Under the pieces are notes generated by a model that was not told where the DNA came from, did not search any database, and saw only the letters and a list, made by a program, of their open reading frames with translations. This document shows, in pieces, positions 58,272 through 64,000 of a DNA stretch of 64,000 nucleotides. The translations under genes and the position numbers were made by a program. This stretch comes from Picocystis sp. L7 (Eukaryota; Chlorophyta; Picocystophyceae; Picocystales; Picocystaceae), in contig QXJR01000004.1 in the NCBI GenBank assembly GCA_020975725.1, positions 248,001-312,000 of the forward strand. Reading direction: 5' to 3'. The number at the start of each line of letters is the position of its first letter. Position 1 is the stretch's first letter.

Positions 58272-58967
58272 ATGTTTGTCGCGGTCAGGGGAACGGGACT
58301 GGGTGGACAGGTCAGGTGCGAGGGTCGACCAGTGGATGCAAGACGGAGCGCAGGAAAGTGGAAGACGAGGTCGACGACACCGGTCCCTCGCAGAGCCCAG
58401 GAAAGGCAAGAAGCTCAGCGTGCGGGAAAGAGGGACGTGTGGAAAGGGAAATCGGACTTCTGGGATGGTGCGTCCACTGTGATGCGTAAGTCTGTGGGCA
58501 TGGCCACGGTGTTTGCCGGTGCTGTCCAGGTCGCCGCGCCAGCGGAAGCAGGTACGTCGTTCGATCACGGCGACGCCTTTAGCACGATGGATTGCATCCA
58601 CGGGATCTGGAGGCTCCCTTTGCTGACACTCGCCTTACTGGAAAACGCAGCGGGAGGTTTCGCCAAGGAGATACCGGAGAGGTTGTTGATTGCCGTGTCG
58701 TTCATGGCCACTGCCTACGTGGGATACATGCTTTCTTCGAAACTATCGGAAAATAAGGGAAATTCCGATAAAAAGTCGAAGCCCTTGGACCCGGACGAGT
58801 TCGAAAAGGCGCAGTTTCGTCAGGGATGGAAGCCAAGCGACGAGCAGATGAAGAAAAGCCCGTACCTTCGCGCCGAGCACAAGCTTCGCATGCGAGAGGT
58901 GGAGGCGAGGAACAAAGACAGGAAGGAAAGGCTGAAGAAGGAAGAGGATTCGAAGAACGCAGAATAG
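58272..58967 (+). CDS. Predicted organelle membrane protein, unrecognised
   Basis: 231 residues. The first 70 are Arg/Lys/Ser/Thr-rich without acid clusters (transit peptide-like). Then VFAGAVQVAAPAEAGTSFDHG, which resembles a thylakoid transfer signal with an AxA cleavage site. Then IHGIWRLPLLTLALLENAAGG and a membrane span LLIAVSFMATAYVGYMLSS. The last 80 residues are highly charged and helical (FEKAQFRQGWKPSDEQMKK, KLRMREVEARNKDRKERLKKEEDS in outline). I know no family. Plastid is preferred over mitochondrion because of the second signal. Tail-to-tail with POP5. Confidence 0.6.
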   Translation: MFVAVRGTGLGGQVRCEGRPVDARRSAGKWKTRSTTPVPRRAQERQEAQRAGKRDVWKGKSDFWDGASTVMRKSVGMATVFAGAVQVAAPAEAGTSFDHGDAFSTMDCIHGIWRLPLLTLALLENAAGGFAKEIPERLLIAVSFMATAYVGYMLSSKLSENKGNSDKKSKPLDPDEFEKAQFRQGWKPSDEQMKKSPYLRAEHKLRMREVEARNKDRKERLKKEEDSKNAE

Positions 58968-59088
58968 GTACGGTTCGCGAGGCATCCTTCATAGGAACCT
59001 TTTTAGTTCCAAGTGCCGGACCTCTTCGACGTCGATAGGTCGGCCGCGTCGCAGTATTTTTGAAACTTTTTATTTCGATCGCGTTGAT

Positions 59089-59490
59089 TCATTCGTTCCC
59101 CCTTTCTTTCGCCATGGAGACGAGGAAGTGCGAGGCACGCACGATTCGAAGGTTGCATGCATACCCGTCGAACGAGTCGGTGCGTTCGACGGTTCCTCTC
59201 AGTATCTTGTGGTCGACTTTCTGCACCCGTACGATACCCACGCCTTCTTTCTTTCGAAAGTCTACGAGCGTGGTATCGATTCCTGCGGCTCCTCTAGCAC
59301 CGTGGTAGCGACGCAGTGCTGCTATGAGGACGTCCATCAGCGTCGTTTCTGTGACTTCGGTTTGTTGCGAAGGGAAGCTCAGCTTCAGGAGCAGGTACAC
59401 GTGTTTGCACTTGACCCGTGCCGTTTTCTTCTTGCAGTTGTCACGTTCGATCGTTCGTTTCGTTTCCGTTCGTCCTCGATCCCCTTTCAT
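59089..59490 (-). CDS. POP5: RNase P/MRP subunit POP5
   Basis: Protein subunit of the ribonucleoproteins that process tRNA 5' ends (RNase P) and pre-rRNA (RNase MRP). 133 residues from the ATG at 59490 (MKGDRGRTETKRTIERDN). The Pop5/Rpp14 fold starts at VKCKHVYLLLKLSF, followed by LMDVLIAALRRYHGARGAAGIDTTLVDF in outline (family: HG.fG.a....v.f), then GVGIVRVQKVDHKILRGTVERT (the paired strands with conserved VR) and NLRIVRASHFLVSMA. This is the expected length without the variable acidic tail of animals. The basic lead-in is plausible but could be shortened. Confidence 0.8.
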   Translation of the reverse strand: MKGDRGRTETKRTIERDNCKKKTARVKCKHVYLLLKLSFPSQQTEVTETTLMDVLIAALRRYHGARGAAGIDTTLVDFRKKEGVGIVRVQKVDHKILRGTVERTDSFDGYACNLRIVRASHFLVSMAKERGNE

Positions 59491-60271
59491 GGCGTTATTG
59501 TCGCTCCACCGCGGTTCGCGTTTCGTCTGCCATCGCCTGGCCCACGGGTTCGGTTGTTCGGTTCGTTCGGTTTGGATCCATCCTTTCGTCCTTGGTGTTT
59601 CCCCTTTGGATCGGACATCCCATCGGGGTTCCTTGGGCGGCGTAGAAGGAAGGCAGGTGGGTCGGTACCCGGGAAGGCGTGTCCGGTGTTCCTGGACTGG
59701 GCGTCGGGATCCATCCGATGGTTGGAAGGATGGGTTCGGGTCCCCCACACCCTGGTTCGGATGCCTGGTGGAGCCGGGGGTGGAGGCAGGAAATGTTCCA
59801 ATGCAGGGTTTAGGTCTGGGCGGGACCGGACCGCGATGGAAACGGTCCGTGTTCGTGCAGTCCTCGGCTCCAATCCAGCACCGAAAGGTCCGCAGGGCTT
59901 GCGGTGCCAGGCACACGTTCGGGGGAGCGGATGGGTGCTGGACGGTCCTTTTTCCCGCTCCGGCGTCCCATGGGAAGGATGGGTGTTGGGTTGTGTGGAT
60001 GGACGTGGGGGAGGGATGGCGGCGCATCCTCCCCACCTTCCTCGGAACAAAGGAAGGCAGGGGGGGAGGGGGTGGCTCCACCCACTCCCCCGAAAGGGGA
60101 GAGGAAGGGGGGCATTCGAAGGAGGGATCCCTTTTCGACCCCGTCCTTCCCCGTTCCATCCCCCCCTTTGGGCCGGGTTCCCATCCTTCGGGGGGTTTGA
60201 CCCCCCCCCCTTCCCTCCCTCCTCCCTTCGAGGCAACCGGTCTCGGAACCCGGGTGGGAACCGGTCGTTGG
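59491..60271. promoter_or_regulatory. POP5 upstream region
   Basis: 780 bp of GC-rich sequence with ACGGTCCG at 59842-59849, ACGGTCC at 59942-59948, and long G and C runs (60058-60075, 60206-60222). Long open frames on both strands here are base-composition artefacts. Confidence 0.35.
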
Positions 60272-60557
60272 TGTTAGAAAGAACTTGATCAGGGTCCTTC
60301 TGTGTGGGACAATTTGGGTCACGTTGTGAGTCTGATCCGAGGGTTTCGTTGCTGCGAAGGTTTTCTCCTTCTCTGTGGTAGCGATCCACACGAGAGGCAC
60401 GTCGTTGGCGATGCAGGCGCGTTGCTCGAAGGCAGATGGGCGGTGTTGGTTGGTAATGCAAAAACTGATTACAGGTAAAGTCGCGAGCGCTTTAAATACT
60501 GCGTTCTAGCGAGTTTGTCGAGGGGTTGGTCGCCTCGTATTCTCCGCAAGCTGATCA
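60272..60557 (-). repeat. Copia 3' LTR, 286 bp
   Basis: Begins TGTTAG and ends GATCA in plus orientation (canonical TG..CA). It carries a TATA-like TTTAAATA at about 60491-60498 for the LTR promoter. It is homologous, in inverted orientation, to the older LTR at 7100-7381. The other LTR of this copy lies outside the window. Confidence 0.9.
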
Positions 60558-63500
60558 TCCTCTTCGTCACGTGCGTTCAGGGGCTTCTGCGTCCTGAACG
60601 TCTTCGTCGGTTCTTCCGTCTCGACTTGCTGGGAAGTACTGTTTTGGCGCGTCTTCCTTTGGGCTTGGTTCAGTACGGGGCTGTGTCTTACTGGAAAGGG
60701 TATTCCTTCCAACACTCCCACTCAGCTCTGTATTGGTCCAGGTCATTCCGAGTTGCTGTATGCATAGCTTGAATTTTGCTGTTGGTACTTGTTTTGTCAG
60801 ATAGTCAGCCCACATTTTTTCTGTTTCGCAGTAGTTCATTTCCACTTCATTTCTCATTGCTCGTTCTCGTATGAAGTGATGCTGGACATCAATATGTTTG
60901 GCCCGTGTGACAGATTGTGGGTTCTTTAGCAGTCTGAGTGTTGACTGGTTGTCGATTAGTATTGTGACTTTGACTTGTTTTGGATTCAGCAGTTGTTGGA
61001 CTAGGTTTCTGATCCATAGACTTTCTTTGATTGCAGCAGAGGCTGCCTGGTATTCGGCTTCAGTTGTGGAGGTAGCTATTGTTGGTTGGAGCTTGCTCTG
61101 CCATGATACTAGTCCACCCAATACTTGAATGGCAAATCCAGTTCTAGACCTTCTGTTGTCTTTGTCACTTGCATAGTCTGCATCGCTGTATGCAGTGATT
61201 TGTATGGCTTGGTTTTCATCTTCAGTCGTTCCGGTATAGTTAAGCTGAAGGTCTTCAGTTCCCTTGAGATACTTCAATGTTCCTCTCATGGCGTTCCAGT
61301 GGATGCTTGTGGGGCAGGTATTGTATCTTGCGAGTACTGAGGCTGCGTGAGTAAGGTCTGGTCTGGTTGTCCCACCGAGGTACTGGAGCTGTCCCACGAT
61401 TTTTTGGTATGTGGTCTGTGCCACTATTTCTCCTTTTTCTTCGCTGGTAACTGGTACTGACAAGGGTTTTGTATTTGGTTTGCATTCAGTGACTCTGTGC
61501 TGCTCCAGGTACTCCTTTACCTTTGCTGCTTGTTCCATGCTCATGATTCTGTTATTGCGATCTCTGCTGATGGTTATTCCTAGGAAATTTTTGGCTTCTC
61601 CCAGGTCAGTGGCCTTGTAGTGTTGCCTGATTAGATCTTTAATTTGGTTTATGAGTGTTGTGTTTTTGCTGGCTAACAGGATGTCGTCTACGTAGAAACA
61701 CAGGTAGCAGGTTCCTTGGTCAGTCCGGCACTTCAGCATGTTCTCATCCACTCTTATGCACTCGAATTTCATCTTCTTGAGTGTCTTTGTTAGTTCTTGG
61801 TTCCAGACTCTAGGTGCCTGTTTGAGTCCATACAGGCTTTTGTTCAGCTTGAGAGCTTGGTTTTCTGTCCTTTTGTTGAGTCCATCTGGTATTTTGAGGT
61901 ATACCTCATCTTCCAGGTCAGCATTTAGGAATGCTGTTTCGATGTCCATCTGGTGCATTTCCAGATCCAGGTGATTGACTGCTGCGAGAAATATTCTCAG
62001 ACCTGTTTTGCTGACCACTGCTGCGTATATCTCATCATAGTCTTCTCCAGGTTTCTGATGACAGCCAAGTGCTACCAGCCTTGCCTTGTATTTGGTGATG
62101 TTGTTCATTTCATCCCTTTTTACTCTGAAGATCCATTTGGACCCCAGTGGTTTCTTGCCTGCAGGTAGGTCACAGATGTCCCATGTTCTCATCTTTGAGA
62201 GGGACTCCAGTTCATTGTGGATTGCCTCAGACCAGAGATCCTTGTCCGGCCTTTTCATAGCTTTGTGGTATCCATCAAATTTGTCTGGGAGTCCTTCTGT
62301 GAGGTAAGCTTTGAAATTGGTCTGTCTGTTTGGCCTCAGATTGTATCGCTGACTGTTTTCCTCTTCCGCTGGTTCAGGTTCCTCTTCTTCTTGCTCTTCA
62401 TCAGAGCTCTTGCTGGATAGCTCCCACTGATCTGGAGTTTCCATTGAGTCTTCGAGATACATTGTTTGTTCATTTTCTGTTGATCTGTTGTACTGACCCA
62501 TTTGCTCTTCATTGAATCGAACATTTCTGCTGGTTACCAGTCTGTTGCTTAGTAGTACACGGTAAGTCGTGGAGTTTTCATACCCAATGAAAATTCCTTT
62601 TTCACTTCTGGGTTCAAATTTGCTTGTCCACTTTTCTTTGGGCTTCAGTACCCATGCTTCGCATCCAAAGGTTCTTAAGTGGCTAACTGATTGTTTTCTT
62701 CCTGTTAATTTTTCCAGGGGGGATTTGGTTTCTGCTCCATGAGTGGGGGGCAGTTTGTTTCTGGTGTAGGCGTAGGTCCGTACGGCTTCTCCCCAGTATT
62801 TTTGTGGTAGGTTACTCGCGTTCAGCATCGTGCTCGCGTGCTCTCTTATGTCTCGGTGGAGTCTTTCTGCGTCGTTTTGTTGGGGGGCGTAGCCAGCTGT
62901 TTTTTCGTGTTCTATTCCCCGTTCTGACAGAAAATCTGCGAGTTGTTTTCCCAGGAACTCTTGTCCCAGGTCAGTTCTGATGGCTCGTACGCGTTTTTTT
63001 TCCTTCTGCCTTTTGTTCCAGCACGTTTATGGCTCTTCTTGCATATTTCCCTGTGTGACCTTTTGATTGCATCAGGTACACTAGGCATGTCTTGGTTGCA
63101 TGGTCCAGAGCAGACATGTAGTATCTGTGTCCTCCTGGTGTTTCAGGGTGTATGGGACCAACTACGTCCATGTACACTAGATCCAGTGGTTCATATTGGT
63201 AGTCTTTTGGCTTGAATTTGGTCGCTGTTTGCTTGTTTTCTGCACAGGCATTACAGTTTTCGCTCAGTTTGTATGGTAGTCCGAGCTTTTTGATTCTGCT
63301 GCTGTGTATGTGGCCCAGTCTTTGGTGCCATATACTTGCTGTTGCAGCAAAGCAGTAGTTTGCGCTCTCTGTTAGATTGGCTTTTATGGTCTTGTCTCCT
63401 TGGGTGATGAGGCAGGTTCCTTTGTTGAACCTTACTGATGCTCCGTTGTCTGTCATGCAGGTTACCGAAATCAGGTTGGCTGAGAGTCCTGGTACATATA

Positions 63501-64000
63501 CTACGTTCTGCAGTTCTATTTTGGTTTGGTGGTCATCCTTCAGTGTCAGTTTTACTGTTCCTATTGCTTTGGTCTCTAGGAGTGTTCCATCTGCTATTTC
63601 TATGTGACCAGTGTGAGCTCTTAGTGTGGTGGTGTCCAGAAAATCTTGGTTCCCTGTCATGTGCCAGCTGGCACCTGAGTCTATTATCCAGGTCTCATTG
63701 TTCTGTCCTTTGAGTTTTGCACTGTTGGCTACTAGGCTCATTGGTCTTTCAGTCCTTTTGGTTTGGAGAGTGTCGCTGCTTCTGTTTCTTGGTGGGTATG
63801 CAGCTTTGAAGAATCTGCATATTTCCAGCGTGTGGCCGGGTTTTTTGCAGTATTGGCATTTTTGTTTTTGTGATCCAGTTTGTGGTTTGTTTTCTGGTTC
63901 TTGGGTCATGTATGCTCTACCTTTCCTCAGATATGCTTCCTCATAGGCCAGGGATTCTCTGACACGGGCCATGGTTAGCTTCTGGTGGTAGTGCTTCAGC
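60272..64000 (-). mobile_element. Ty1/Copia LTR retrotransposon, looks nearly whole, runs off the window
   Basis: Fossil treatment. The element is read on the minus strand, with its 3' LTR at the left and its 5' part beyond the window end. Copia part order from right to left: a CCHC zinc knuckle near 63830, an aspartic protease with DSGASWHM near 63680, an integrase (HHCC motif region near 63330-63240, catalytic core after it), reverse transcriptase with YVDDILL near 61700, then RNase H. The integrase-before-RT order is diagnostic of Copia (Pseudoviridae) rather than Gypsy. The visible part is broken about once and otherwise keeps long open frames, so it is young compared with the relic at 6925-7381. 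A 10-base purine tract separates the coding part from the LTR. Confidence 0.93.

Noticed and set aside
59128-60288. Several 200-386-codon open frames on both strands upstream of POP5
   Set aside because: They follow G and C runs in a GC-rich promoter region and show no domain; only the POP5 part is supported.

Overview
The window is nuclear DNA of a photosynthetic, intron-poor eukaryote, most likely a unicellular alga. Spliceosomal introns are present but rare and short (48 to 253 bp) with GT..AG ends. A kinase gene of almost 9 kb has no visible intron. Several products look plastid-targeted (HisC, CarA, FAD4, EngB). Plant-type genes are present: a multi-ACT ACR protein, mitochondrial galactono-lactone dehydrogenase, and a plant-style CENP-C. 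A nuclear MurC (peptidoglycan ligase) is unexpected outside lineages that keep a plastid wall or its genes. Intron poverty points to a red alga of the Porphyridium kind, and MurC points to a glaucophyte-like or similar lineage. I cannot settle which.

Layout, left to right. 0-4.2 kb: FolD (its 5' end lies outside the window), MurC, and a three-exon 3-hydroxyacyl-CoA dehydratase. 4.6-7.9 kb: a decayed DNA transposon carrying a Tc1/mariner (IS630-like) transposase and a Fanzor (eukaryotic TnpB relative), with an old Copia LTR fragment inserted in the transposase. 8-27.5 kb, dense: ACR protein, methyltransferase, Tudor/SAND protein, HisC, site-1 protease, a glycine-rich AS8-like protein, CarA, a COA1/Tim21-like protein, RPB11, a doublecortin-like protein, FAD4, and a multi-cold-shock-domain protein. 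27.5-30.2 kb: no gene I can name. 30.2-32.5 kb: heat-shock promoter plus Hsp20, and a TCAIM-like mitochondrial protein. 32.5-34.2 kb: dark again. 34.2-42 kb: SPC24, GLDH, ARF, EngB, a plastid membrane protein, and an F-box/LysM protein. 42-52.3 kb: ATM and CENP-C. 53.8-59.5 kb: a REI1-like protein that has lost its zinc ligands, TBCB, a DUF1295 reductase-like protein, a plastid membrane protein, and POP5. 60.3 kb to the end: a young-looking Ty1/Copia element running off the window.

Genes are packed mostly head-to-head or tail-to-tail. Convergent pairs are often separated by only 7 to 210 bp. Divergent pairs share promoter intervals of about 250 to 540 bp. Several of those intervals contain repeats of an ACGGTCCA motif, which I propose as a shared promoter element. 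Functions cover primary metabolism (one-carbon, histidine, arginine/pyrimidine, ascorbate, very-long-chain fatty acids, plastid phosphatidylglycerol), chromosome segregation and DNA damage (SPC24, CENP-C, ATM), ribosome, RNA and protein biogenesis (EngB, REI1, POP5, RPB11, Hsp20, TBCB), and ER/Golgi processing (site-1 protease, ARF). No operon logic applies.
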